Shown here piece by piece: positions 8,792-16,149 of a stretch of 52,304 nucleotides of DNA (within the stretch, counting starts at the first letter, position 1; every line of letters begins with the position of its first letter). Source of the DNA: an uncultured Clostridia bacterium (GTDB taxonomy: Bacteria > Bacillota > Clostridia > Oscillospirales > Acutalibacteraceae); the NCBI GenBank assembly GCA_947166625.1, contig CAMVEX010000018.1, positions 1 to 52,304 on the forward strand, written 5' to 3'. A program made the translations under genes and the position numbers. The notes below the pieces were generated by a model, which made no database searches, had not been told where the DNA came from, and saw only the letters and a program-made list of their open reading frames with translations.

Positions 8792-9071
8792 TTTTGAACG
8801 CCGGGAGATAGAGCGGATGTACCGGGACGGATACGGCCCCACGGCCATCTCCTATGAATTGGGCATATCAATCAATACGATCAAATCCTACATTCGCCGC
8901 CATCCCAGCATGAAAAAGGCTTCACGTTGCCTGTATTGTGGCAAGGTGATCTCTCAGACGAAGGGCCGTAAGGTCAAAAAGTTCTGCTCGGACCGTTGCC
9001 GCAGCGCATATTGGAACTACAAATATCGCAAAGGAGGTAATCCCGTTGGAAAAGGAAGACCGCAAGTCTGA
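8781..9071 (+). CDS. HTH plus FCS zinc-finger protein 2 of the element
   Basis: 96 residues. Residues about 8-38 form a resolvase-like helix-turn-helix (MYRDGYGPTAISYELGIS, then TIKSYIRR). Residues about 48-80 carry CLYCGK...KKFCSDRCRSAYWN, nearly the same zinc finger as the preceding protein, so the two are partial paralogs. Overlaps the preceding gene by 11 bp and the next by 26 bp, implying one operon. Probable DNA-binding regulator or recombination directionality factor (inference). Confidence 0.62.
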   Translation: MMDNFERREIERMYRDGYGPTAISYELGISINTIKSYIRRHPSMKKASRCLYCGKVISQTKGRKVKKFCSDRCRSAYWNYKYRKGGNPVGKGRPQV

Positions 9072-9231
9072 TGTGTACGGGCCGGAGAACCTGATCCGCT
9101 ATCATACGGCCCTGTCCTTTGTGGACCGGCTGGTGAGCGAGGGCTTTCTTCGGCCAGCGGATCGGGCTGTAATCTACACAATGATCGCCCGTAAATACGG
9201 GATCGAATTGGACAGTATATTTGCCGAATAA
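9046..9231 (+). CDS. Small protein with SHOCT-like C-terminal helix
   Basis: 61 residues from a TTG start with GGAGG 8 bp upstream. The C-terminal half (VDRLVSEGFLRPADRAVIYTMIARKYG) resembles the short SHOCT-type oligomerisation motif seen in small proteins of recombinase elements. It lies between the zinc-finger genes and the recombinases. Function unknown. Confidence 0.55.
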   Translation: MEKEDRKSDVYGPENLIRYHTALSFVDRLVSEGFLRPADRAVIYTMIARKYGIELDSIFAE

Positions 9232-9299
9232 GGCTTGCTATCCGGGCCGTTTAGAGTGATATATACAGTACCCATACTTTGATACAACGGAGGCAGATT

Positions 9300-10580
9300 A
9301 TGGCAAGAGAAGTAAAACAGGTCACATTCACGAAAGCGGCCATCCCCAAGCTGACGAGAGTGGCGGCATACGCACGGGTGTCCTCGGCAAAGGACGCGAT
9401 GCACCACTCCCTGTCAGCTCAAGTCAGCTATTACAGTGGTCTGATCCAACAGCATCCCGGTTGGCAGTATGTCGGCGTATATGCGGACGAGGCCAAGACC
9501 GGTACAAAGGATACCAGAGAAGGCTTTGTCAGGCTCGTGTACGATTGCAAGGCCGGGAAGGTCGATATGATCATCATCAAATCCATATCCCGCTTTGCCC
9601 GGAACACGGTCACGCTGCTTGAAACGGTCCGGGAGCTGAAGGTCCTCGGCATTGACGTCTTTTTCGAGGAGCAGAACATCCACACCCTTTCCGCTGACGG
9701 GGAATTGATGCTTTCGATCCTTGCGTCCTACGCACAAGAGGAAAGCCTTTCAGCCAGCGAAAACCAGAAATGGCGGGTGCGGAAGAATTTCGAGGAGGGC
9801 AAGCCTTGGAACGGGACGCTCCTCGGCTACCGCTACCGGAACGGCGTCTACGTCATCGAGCCGGACGAGGCCGAAACGGTCCGGCGCATTTTCCGGGAGT
9901 TCCTTTCAGGCAAAGGCGTCATCGCCATCGCCAAGGGCCTGAATGCAGACGGCGTGAAAACCCGGTACGGCAGAGATTGGGGCAAAACCAGCATCGGTGG
10001 CATTCTCCGAAATTACGCCTATACCGGGAATCTACTCCTTCAGAAGACCTTCCGGGAAGACCACCTGACGAAAAAGACCGTGGTGAACGACGGCCAGCTC
10101 CCGATGTACCATGCGGAGGGAACCCACGAGGCCATCATCAGCATGGAGGAATACGAAGCGGTACAGGATGAAATTGCACGGAGGGCCGCAAAGTACGTGC
10201 CGCCTGACCGGTGCTTTACCGGACGGTATCCGTTTTCCAGCCTGATCGTATGCGCTCACTGCGGCAAGCACTACCGGCGAAAGGTCACGGCTACCGGTCC
10301 GGTCTGGATTTGCAGCACCTACAATTATCAGGGCAAGGCCGCCTGTCCGCTTTCCAAGCAGATACCGGAGCCCACGCTGACGGCCTTGACCGCTGATATG
10401 AATATTGGCGATTTAACGGAAATCGTAGCTGAGAGCGGCAACAGGCTGGTATTCCGCTTCAAGGACGGCACAAAAACCGTTAAGCGCTGGCAGGACCGGT
10501 CACGGGCCGAAAGCTGGACACCGGAGATGAAAGAGGCCGCAAGGCAAAAAGCGATAGAAAGGAACAGGCACAATGGCTAA
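9300..10580 (+). CDS. Serine recombinase 1 (large serine recombinase family)
   Basis: 426 residues. The N-terminal resolvase domain carries the catalytic Ser28 (YARVSSAK), followed by the IIIKSISRFARNT core and the E-helix. Then come a recombinase domain (about 165-275) and a zinc ribbon (CAHCGKHYRR ... CSTYNYQGKAAC, about 320-350). The coiled-coil region after the ribbon is much shorter than in canonical large serine integrases. Start ATG with CGGAGG site. It overlaps recombinase 2 by 8 bp, so the two are probably co-translated. It would catalyse integration/excision of the element, alone or with its partner. Confidence 0.9.
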   Translation: MAREVKQVTFTKAAIPKLTRVAAYARVSSAKDAMHHSLSAQVSYYSGLIQQHPGWQYVGVYADEAKTGTKDTREGFVRLVYDCKAGKVDMIIIKSISRFARNTVTLLETVRELKVLGIDVFFEEQNIHTLSADGELMLSILASYAQEESLSASENQKWRVRKNFEEGKPWNGTLLGYRYRNGVYVIEPDEAETVRRIFREFLSGKGVIAIAKGLNADGVKTRYGRDWGKTSIGGILRNYAYTGNLLLQKTFREDHLTKKTVVNDGQLPMYHAEGTHEAIISMEEYEAVQDEIARRAAKYVPPDRCFTGRYPFSSLIVCAHCGKHYRRKVTATGPVWICSTYNYQGKAACPLSKQIPEPTLTALTADMNIGDLTEIVAESGNRLVFRFKDGTKTVKRWQDRSRAESWTPEMKEAARQKAIERNRHNG

Positions 10581-12156
10581 TATCACTGTAATTCCGGCAA
10601 CGAAAACGCTCCATTCCAAAATGCCGGTCAATGCCCGGATCAGACGCAAGGTGGCCGGGTACGCTCGTGTTTCCACCGACAGCGAGGAGCAGCTCACCTC
10701 CTACGAAGCGCAGGTGGATTACTATACCAAATTCATCCGCTCAAATCCGGAATGGGAGTTCGTGGACGTATACACGGACGAAGGCATATCCGCAACGAAC
10801 ACCCGTCATAGAGACGGCTTTAACCGCATGATTGCGGATGCTCTGGCCGGGAGGATCGACCTGATCGTCACGAAATCCGTCAGCCGTTTTGCCCGAAATA
10901 CTGTAGACAGCCTCACCGCCGTTCGCAAGCTGAAGGAACACGGCACTGAGGTCTATTTCGAGAAAGAGGGTATTTACACCTTCGACAGCAAGGGCGAACT
11001 GCTGATCACCATCATGTCGAGCCTTGCCCAAGAGGAAAGCCGCTCCATTTCCGAAAACGTCACATGGGGCCAGCGCAAACGCTTTGCGGACGGAAAGGTA
11101 TCGCTGCCGTATAAATCCTTCCTCGGCTACCGCAAAGGGCCGGACGGCTTACCGGAGATCGTGCCGGAGGAAGCGGAGATCGTCAGAAAGATCTACAAGT
11201 TATTCATTCAGGGCAAAACGGTGAACTGGATCGCCACGCACCTTACCAGCAAGGGTATCCCCACGCCTCGTGGCAAGGAAAAGTGGCAGACCAGCACCAT
11301 CGAAAGCATCCTGACGAATGAAAAATACAAGGGCTCGGCGGTTTTGCAGAAGAAGTTCACGGTGGATTTCCTGTCAAAGAAAATGAAAGTCAACGAGGGC
11401 GAGGTGCCGCAGTACATCGTGGACCAGAGCCATCCGGCCATTATCGATCCGGCCCAATGGCAGAAGGTGCAGGATGAGATGGCGGTCCGCAAATCCAGAG
11501 GCAAGCACCACAACAGCCTCAGCCCGTTTTCCGCAAAGATCGTCTGCGGCGATTGCGGTGATTTCTACGGTAGCAAGGTATGGCACAGTACGGATAAATA
11601 CCGCCGGGTAATCTGGCAGTGCAACGGGAAGTTCAAAGGGAAAGACCGCTGCGCCACACCGCATTTATACGAGGAGGACATCAAGCGGCTGTTCCTCCGG
11701 GCCGTTGCCCAGCTTACTGAGGACCGGGAAGTGCTGCTGGAAACCTGCCGGATGATCCATGACGAATACCTGAACACGGACGCCATTGACGCAGAGTGCG
11801 CCACGCTCAACGATGAGATCGAGATCGTTTCTGGCCTCACGAAAAAGCTGATTGCCGAAAACGCCACCACCGCCATTCCGCAGGCCGAGTACAACAGGAA
11901 ATACGATGCGCTGGTCGAGCGTTACCATACAGCGCAAGACCGGCTGGATGAACTGCAAAAACTGAGAATTACACGGAGCTTTCAGGCCGATGTGCTGGAA
12001 TGCTTCATGTTTGAGATAAAGACCATCGACACCACGCTGCCGCTGGAATTCACGGACCGCTTCTGGAATAACCTGATCGACCGGGTGACGGTCTACCACG
12101 ATGGCCGGATGGTATTCCGCTTCAAGAACGGAACGGAGGTAACGGAAATACTCTGA
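10573..12156 (+). CDS. Serine recombinase 2 (large serine recombinase)
   Basis: 527 residues. Catalytic Ser34 in GYARVSTDS, then the IVTKSVSRFARNT core, a recombinase domain (about 175-290), a zinc ribbon (CGDCGDFYGSK ... WQCNGKFKGKDRC, about 325-360) and a full coiled-coil region (about 385-470) of the type that controls site pairing. This is the more complete of the two recombinases and the better candidate for the active integrase. Both end with a similar RVTVYHDGRMVFRFKNGT / GNRLVFRFKDGT beta segment, suggesting ancient duplication. The gene is followed by a terminator. Confidence 0.92.
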   Translation: MANITVIPATKTLHSKMPVNARIRRKVAGYARVSTDSEEQLTSYEAQVDYYTKFIRSNPEWEFVDVYTDEGISATNTRHRDGFNRMIADALAGRIDLIVTKSVSRFARNTVDSLTAVRKLKEHGTEVYFEKEGIYTFDSKGELLITIMSSLAQEESRSISENVTWGQRKRFADGKVSLPYKSFLGYRKGPDGLPEIVPEEAEIVRKIYKLFIQGKTVNWIATHLTSKGIPTPRGKEKWQTSTIESILTNEKYKGSAVLQKKFTVDFLSKKMKVNEGEVPQYIVDQSHPAIIDPAQWQKVQDEMAVRKSRGKHHNSLSPFSAKIVCGDCGDFYGSKVWHSTDKYRRVIWQCNGKFKGKDRCATPHLYEEDIKRLFLRAVAQLTEDREVLLETCRMIHDEYLNTDAIDAECATLNDEIEIVSGLTKKLIAENATTAIPQAEYNRKYDALVERYHTAQDRLDELQKLRITRSFQADVLECFMFEIKTIDTTLPLEFTDRFWNNLIDRVTVYHDGRMVFRFKNGTEVTEIL

Positions 12157-12173
12157 TGCCTAAAAGCAAAACA

Positions 12174-12217
12174 GCCCGAGACGGGGATCAGCCGGTCCTC
12201 ATCACGGGCATTTTTTG
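12174..12217 (+). terminator. Terminator of the recombinase operon
   Basis: A 14-bp stem with two mismatches (GCCCG...CGGGC at the base, 12174-12178 with 12205-12209) is followed by ATTTTTTG. From 12218 to 12392 I see no gene, only a near-repeat TGAAACGGTAG / TGAAACGATAG (about 12221 and 12239), which may belong to the element's attachment region. Confidence 0.7.
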
Positions 12218-12392
12218 TGTGAAACGGTAGTCATTTTTTGAAACGATAGGATACGGGCCTCCGGCAGATACCGCCGAGGCAGGTCCATCAAGGAGAAAAA
12301 CGGCCCATTTTCACCCTCTGGCAAAGCCTCAAATGCACCCGCTATTTTGCAGAAACGGCCTATTTACAAGGCTTTTCGGGAGAAAATGAAAC

Positions 12393-12429
12393 GGACCGGT
12401 AATCGACACATTGTATCAATTACCGGTCC
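12393..12429 (-). terminator. Original terminator of tRNA-Pro, now separated from it
   Basis: GGACCGGTAAT (12393-12403) and ATTACCGGTCC (12419-12429) form a perfect 11-bp stem. On the minus strand it is followed by T-rich GTTTCATTTT. It lies just beyond the attL copy of the tRNA-Pro 3' end, where the tRNA's own terminator would stand before prophage insertion. Confidence 0.7.
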
Positions 12430-12431
12430 AG

Positions 12432-12483
12432 TTATGGTCCGAGTGGCGAGACTTGAACTCACGGCCTCTTGACCCCCAGTCAA
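12432..12483. repeat. attL (52-bp core, tRNA-Pro 3' half)
   Basis: Identical to 44657-44708. It holds the tRNA-Pro 3' half from the anticodon arm through CCA. At 12484 the sequence departs from tRNA into phage DNA. Confidence 0.93.
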
Positions 12484-12490
12484 AAATCAC

Positions 12491-12528
12491 AAGCCCGTAA
12501 GTCCTTATTTTTCAAGGCTTGCGGGCTT
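12491..12528 (+). terminator. Hairpin next to attL, contains CCTTATTTTTCAAGG
   Basis: AAGCCCG (12491-12497) pairs with CGGGCTT (12522-12528). An inner CCTT/AAGG closes the loop, and TTTTCG follows. It could stop rightward read-through into the phage. The inner 15-bp motif (12503-12517) recurs at 30915, 31070 and 44627. Confidence 0.5.
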
Positions 12529-12532
12529 TTCG

Positions 12533-12554
12533 TGTCGCTAATTTGTCACTAATT
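12533..12554 (+). repeat. Candidate integrase arm sites, attL side
   Basis: Two tandem 11-bp copies, TGTCGCTAATT then TGTCACTAATT. The same tandem pair in the same orientation occurs at 44526-44547 on the other side of the att core. This is the pattern expected for arm-type sites of a tyrosine integrase. Confidence 0.6.
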
Positions 12555-12586
12555 AAACCACGGTTAAAATGATTCAAATTGATTAT

Positions 12587-12661
12587 CTACCCGAAAAATT
12601 CCTCGATCGGATGAACGATCAAAACGTAAAAATACAGTCCGAATAGCCATAAGAATCTCAT
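12587..12661 (-). CDS. Possible 24-aa membrane peptide after the endolysin
   Basis: A 24-codon ORF starts at an ATG overlapping the endolysin stop (ATGA), the coupling used throughout this operon. The peptide is hydrophobic and aromatic (FLWLFGLYFYVLIV) with an acidic tail. Too short for homology judgement; it could be a small lysis accessory protein or chance. Confidence 0.35.
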   Translation of the reverse strand: MRFLWLFGLYFYVLIVHPIEEFFG

Positions 12662-13344
12662 TTGATCACCTTCCTGAGATACTGCATTGAGCACCAGCCC
12701 GTTTTCACTCTGCCGAATCCGTTTTTGACCTCGGTGACGGTGACGGTTTCGCCGTTTTTGACATAACCGACAACGGTAGAGCTGAGGGACGAATCCTTTC
12801 GGATCCGGAGAAGGCTTGCCGTGCAGATGTATTTTGCTGTGTTCTCACGGATCGGCGCGGTCAGATACGGAACGGGGTCAACATAATACCGGGTCGCTCC
12901 GAGAAACTGTGCCTTGATATATTTCCCCGTTTTCGGCTTCTCCCCGAGCGAAATATCGAAGTGAAGATGAGGGCCAGTGCTGTTCCCGGTGGTCGGTCTG
13001 CCGTAGGTGCCGAGCTTCTGACCTGCTTTCACGGAATCTCCGGGCTTGACCTTGAGGGATCCCGCTTTCAAATGCTGGTAACGGGTCATTGAGCCGTCCG
13101 GATGCTGAACCGCGACATAAGTCCCCATTCCGGGCGTGAGAGTTGAAGTATTGGTGCCCGAAACATTACCGACGGCCGCAACGGTTCCGTCTTTGAAACA
13201 TAACACGGCAGGGGTCTCTGAGGTGCTTCTCGGAATAAGATCGACGCCTTTATGCTTGTCGGTGCTGCTCGGATAGAATCCGCGCGTCATCTTCAGAGTC
13301 GCCGTGTTGAGGATCTTTACCGTTGCCTCGATGATTTTAGCCAT
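12658..13344 (-). CDS. Endolysin: M23 metallopeptidase with SH3 domain
   Basis: 228 residues. It has an M23 zinc endopeptidase domain (about 20-165) with His31 and Asp35 (HKGVD) and His126/His128 (PHLHFD) for zinc binding and catalysis. A C-terminal bacterial SH3 domain (about 172-228, ASLLRIRKDSSLSSTVVGYVKNG) would bind the cell wall. It cleaves peptide cross-bridges of peptidoglycan at the end of the lytic cycle. The start at 13344 is chosen because GGAGGTGAAGC precedes it; it overlaps the holin by 8 bp. No signal peptide, consistent with holin-dependent export. Confidence 0.88.
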   Translation of the reverse strand: MAKIIEATVKILNTATLKMTRGFYPSSTDKHKGVDLIPRSTSETPAVLCFKDGTVAAVGNVSGTNTSTLTPGMGTYVAVQHPDGSMTRYQHLKAGSLKVKPGDSVKAGQKLGTYGRPTTGNSTGPHLHFDISLGEKPKTGKYIKAQFLGATRYYVDPVPYLTAPIRENTAKYICTASLLRIRKDSSLSSTVVGYVKNGETVTVTEVKNGFGRVKTGWCSMQYLRKVIK

Positions 13345-13615
13345 CTGCTTCACCTCCGCCGGGATCTTCATAGGGAACATCATAGCTCATTGCCCGATCG
13401 GAATCATTCAAGCCCTTTGTGGTCGGATCTATAACGACCCCCAGCACCGTGAGGATCGATATGATGGCGTAAAAGCCTTTCACCGCCGTTTCTTCCGCGA
13501 TCGCCGGCACGATGTCAAGCAGCGAGAGGAGGGCATATATCACCGTTATAATCGCGGGGATCACGGTGAGCCAGAATGTTTTGTTTTTGAGGCGCACTTT
13601 AAGATTGATCTTCAT
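13337..13615 (-). CDS. Phage holin (phi LC3 / phage_holin_1 type)
   Basis: 92 residues: a basic N-terminus (KINLKVRLKNKTFW), two membrane helices (about 15-35 and 45-63) and the family hallmark VIDPTTKGLNDSDRAMSY near the C-terminus. It forms membrane lesions that release the endolysin. It sits directly before the endolysin and overlaps its start. Confidence 0.93.
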   Translation of the reverse strand: MKINLKVRLKNKTFWLTVIPAIITVIYALLSLLDIVPAIAEETAVKGFYAIISILTVLGVVIDPTTKGLNDSDRAMSYDVPYEDPGGGEADG

Positions 13616-13941
13616 TTTCTATCATCCTCCAGGTCTTTTATTCGATGATTCATTACTTTGATCTGTTCTTCCATAACAGGGATTCTGACGCCGAAGCTAT
13701 TGTGCTTTTCCGTCGCGATCCTCAGCCCTTCGATCTGTTCGGTCATAACGGCTTGTTCGACCTTGAATTCTTCGTGCTGAGCCTTGAGCTCGTCTTTAAC
13801 CGCTTCGGTCTGTTTCCGGTTTGCTTCCTGAATCATAACGATCTGCTTGTGATTCGATTCTCTGAGCGTCAGAATAACTCCGACAAGTGTGAATATTCCA
13901 GCGATCACCGGTGCCAGAATAGTTGCCGCCGCCGCGCTCAT
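13612..13941 (-). CDS. Membrane-anchored coiled-coil protein of the lysis cassette
   Basis: 109 residues. One N-terminal transmembrane helix (about 5-28, AAAATILAPVIAGIFTLVGVILTL) is followed by a long charged coiled coil (about 32-109). Position just before the holin and the topology resemble XhlA-type or spanin-like lysis accessory proteins; sequence alone does not settle it. Starts at 13941, overlapping the preceding gene by ATGA. Confidence 0.7.
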   Translation of the reverse strand: MSAAAATILAPVIAGIFTLVGVILTLRESNHKQIVMIQEANRKQTEAVKDELKAQHEEFKVEQAVMTEQIEGLRIATEKHNSFGVRIPVMEEQIKVMNHRIKDLEDDRK

Positions 13942-14093
13942 TTTTTCACCTCGCACCAGTCAACTTTACCGCATTTCGGACAGTTTTGATATTTTTCCCT
14001 GCCCTTCGGATATACCGCCGTCCATCTGTGATTACAGTTTCTGCAGACGACTTTCTTGACTTCGAAGCCGAACAATTTCAAAAGAAAATTCAT
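13938..14093 (-). CDS. 51-aa zinc-ribbon protein
   Basis: Small basic protein with CRNC (residues 17-20) and CPKC (38-41), a CxxC-CxxC zinc ribbon. It lies between the fibre gene and the lysis cassette, with an ATGA overlap to the next gene. The open frame, tight packing and cysteine pattern support a real gene. Function unknown. Confidence 0.6.
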   Translation of the reverse strand: MNFLLKLFGFEVKKVVCRNCNHRWTAVYPKGREKYQNCPKCGKVDWCEVKK

Positions 14094-14105
14094 ACTGATA
14101 CCCCC

Positions 14106-14993
14106 TTAACTCTTTGCGAAAATGCTTATCTGCGTTCCTGCGCTGACTGCTTGCGAGAAGTGGCAATCGATCCAAGTGATAGCACTCGGCAGATTTGCGG
14201 CGATCGTGTTACAGTTGGCGTATGCGGTCATTGCCGTTACCCCGCCCTGATCTATCGTGTTATGGTGTATTCCCCTCGCCTCGCAAGCGACTTCAGGCAA
14301 AAGATTGACATCAATGATCTCAAGCGCAGTCGCCGCAGTGCCGAGCGCCCTCTGTGAGATCTGCTGCTCATTGTCAAGGCTCGTGCCTATCCAAAGCAAC
14401 ATATTTGTTGCGGAGGACGGCTTATGTATTTTTGCAAGGAGGATGAAATCAGTGATTCCCTCGTCAAGCGTGAAGTCAATATACTGCGCCGCCTCTGTGA
14501 GTGTTTTCTGCGCGATAAGCGTCCACTTTCCCGTTGGCTTGTTCTTGATATAATCGTCCGCCGTGGTATCGGTCTGATCCCAATCGGGCTGAACCGGCTC
14601 GGGGATTTCGGGCAGTGTCGCGATTCCGTCAACGACGAGAGAATTGCCGTTGTGATCTCTGACATCATCGACCTTTGAGAGCGAGATGTAAGCGGATCCG
14701 CTCCAACGGTAACTTATATTTGAGGATAAATCGACATAGATCTTTCCCGTTTCGCCCGTGAGTGGCGTAGTGTGAGCTGAATCCTCATAAAATGTGCCGT
14801 TGTCATAATACCCCTCGATAACATCGTCCACATAAGACGGGAGTTCTGAACTCGGCACTTTACCGCCGACAAGGCTCGCTTTTCCCGCGAGAGCAGTGTC
14901 AATGAGGTCGGCGTTATCGTTCAGCACCGCGACATCAACGGGATCACTGTAATCGGGCTTGATAAGATTATAGTTGGGTGTTTGTGTTGCCAT
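14106..14993 (-). CDS. Tail fibre / distal tail protein
   Basis: 295 residues. The N-terminus (TPNYNLIKPDYSDPVDVAVLNDN) is the motif that starts many phage tail-fibre and structural proteins of Firmicutes phages. The middle (about 60-160) is Gly/Ser/Asp-rich and repetitive, and the C-terminal part (about 165-295) is a beta-rich domain that could contact the receptor. Last tail gene before lysis, as expected for an adsorption protein. Confidence 0.7.
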   Translation of the reverse strand: MATQTPNYNLIKPDYSDPVDVAVLNDNADLIDTALAGKASLVGGKVPSSELPSYVDDVIEGYYDNGTFYEDSAHTTPLTGETGKIYVDLSSNISYRWSGSAYISLSKVDDVRDHNGNSLVVDGIATLPEIPEPVQPDWDQTDTTADDYIKNKPTGKWTLIAQKTLTEAAQYIDFTLDEGITDFILLAKIHKPSSATNMLLWIGTSLDNEQQISQRALGTAATALEIIDVNLLPEVACEARGIHHNTIDQGGVTAMTAYANCNTIAANLPSAITWIDCHFSQAVSAGTQISIFAKS

Positions 14994-15003
14994 TTTAATC
15001 CTC

Positions 15004-16149
15004 CTAATCGTTCGGCCAGTAATAGATGTCGCCTGCCGTCCACTTTACTTCGCCGTTCTCACATTTATAAGAATATTCTCGGGCCGCTTGCCATGTTGTT
15101 GGTCTGGTACCAAACCGACATCGGTAGTAGGTGCGTAAATTACCGCTCGCATTATCTTTCAAGGTAATGGTTTGGCTTGTGGTGCGTATCATATAGCCCA
15201 TCCAGTCCCAGTAAACTAAATATAACTCCAGGAAGAATCTGCGAGCATCTGCATACCGACCGAAGATAACCTTGCCGTTTTTGTACACGGTCTTTGTGTT
15301 TTTTTCAATATCAATGGTGTAGGACTCTGTTCCGCTGTAGCTGGTCTTAAGCTTGAAGAGGCCTTCGTCAACTATCGCGTTGATTTCAACATAGGTTTCG
15401 CAGGTTAAAGTGACATTGTTAATTCTACTGCTGAAAGTAAGCTTGCCTGCGTCTTCAAGGGTGATTTCGGTTCCTTCGTCTGAAATATTTCTGTACCGCA
15501 TAAATGTAGCACTTTGCTTTTTGCTTGTTACTTGGCAAATGTTACTCGACTGCCAAAAAGTCGGCGATGATACGCTTTGCAAAGTTGCGTTTTCGGTTGT
15601 CGTGATTTTGACAACCGTCCCATCTTTTGTGACCCAGTATATCGCAAAAAACGCTCTGCCATAGAAAAAAGCTGAGTTAAAGCCTCTGTACTGAACTCCG
15701 TTTTCAGTTACATCGTTCCAGTTTCTTCTTGTGTTGAGGTACCAACCTTCATCAATCAGAGGATCTTCGGGAACGATTATGCGCATATATGAGGGTGAAG
15801 CAACAGGAACCTTCACGGGAACGGCGTTGAGGGTCTTGTTGTGTTTTGTCGTATATGAAGCGTAAACGGTCACATAATCCAGCCCGTTCGGGACTATGGT
15901 ACCCTCTGCAGGAACGCTCCACACTCGCACACCTTCGAGAGCGGGGATGAGATTTCCGCTCTCTTCATATTTCAGTACCGTGCCGTCCGAAAAATGCAGT
16001 TCAGTTCCGCCCGCACTTTTGGTCGCGGATAAATCAATAGTCTGACCCGCCATGAACGGATTCGGCACCTTGTTAATGAATAAAACGGTCGGTTCGGCAT
16101 AATGACCCCAGCCCGATAATTGAGACTGTCCGACAGACACTTGAATCAT
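15004..16149 (-). CDS. Tail-associated protein, unrecognised (possible receptor-binding)
   Basis: 381 residues, rich in Tyr, Thr and beta-prone segments, without a signal peptide or membrane helices. No family recognised. The position between the tail hub protein and the fibre suggests a baseplate or receptor-binding role. It overlaps the upstream gene by 4 bp (ATGA). Confidence 0.6.
   Translation of the reverse strand: MIQVSVGQSQLSGWGHYAEPTVLFINKVPNPFMAGQTIDLSATKSAGGTELHFSDGTVLKYEESGNLIPALEGVRVWSVPAEGTIVPNGLDYVTVYASYTTKHNKTLNAVPVKVPVASPSYMRIIVPEDPLIDEGWYLNTRRNWNDVTENGVQYRGFNSAFFYGRAFFAIYWVTKDGTVVKITTTENATLQSVSSPTFWQSSNICQVTSKKQSATFMRYRNISDEGTEITLEDAGKLTFSSRINNVTLTCETYVEINAIVDEGLFKLKTSYSGTESYTIDIEKNTKTVYKNGKVIFGRYADARRFFLELYLVYWDWMGYMIRTTSQTITLKDNASGNLRTYYRCRFGTRPTTWQAAREYSYKCENGEVKWTAGDIYYWPND

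Larger units (their letters stand above)
7129..12392 (+). mobile_element. Capsid-gene-bearing serine recombinase element (boundaries approximate)
   Basis: A rightward block of genes with uniform, higher-GC composition and tight spacing: a truncated 5' ORF, a zinc-ribbon protein, an HK97-type capsid protein, two FCS-type zinc-finger proteins, a 61-aa protein and two serine recombinases, ending in a terminator at 12174-12217. The left edge is placed where composition switches at the NYN gene start. The right edge is placed before the host tRNA-Pro terminator at 12393. Large serine recombinases leave only a few bases of core duplication, so exact ends cannot be fixed here. Confidence 0.6.

Noticed and set aside
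12388-12472. Short ATG ORF running through the tRNA terminator and attL
   Set aside because: It translates a terminator hairpin and tRNA sequence; no family and no reason to be coding.
12435-12483. Second tRNA-Pro at attL
   Set aside because: Only the 3' half is present; the sequence departs into phage DNA inside the anticodon arm, so it is an att duplication and not a gene.
13923-14357. 144-codon plus-strand frame in the fibre/lysis region
   Set aside because: Antisense to three well-coupled minus-strand genes; no supporting signals.
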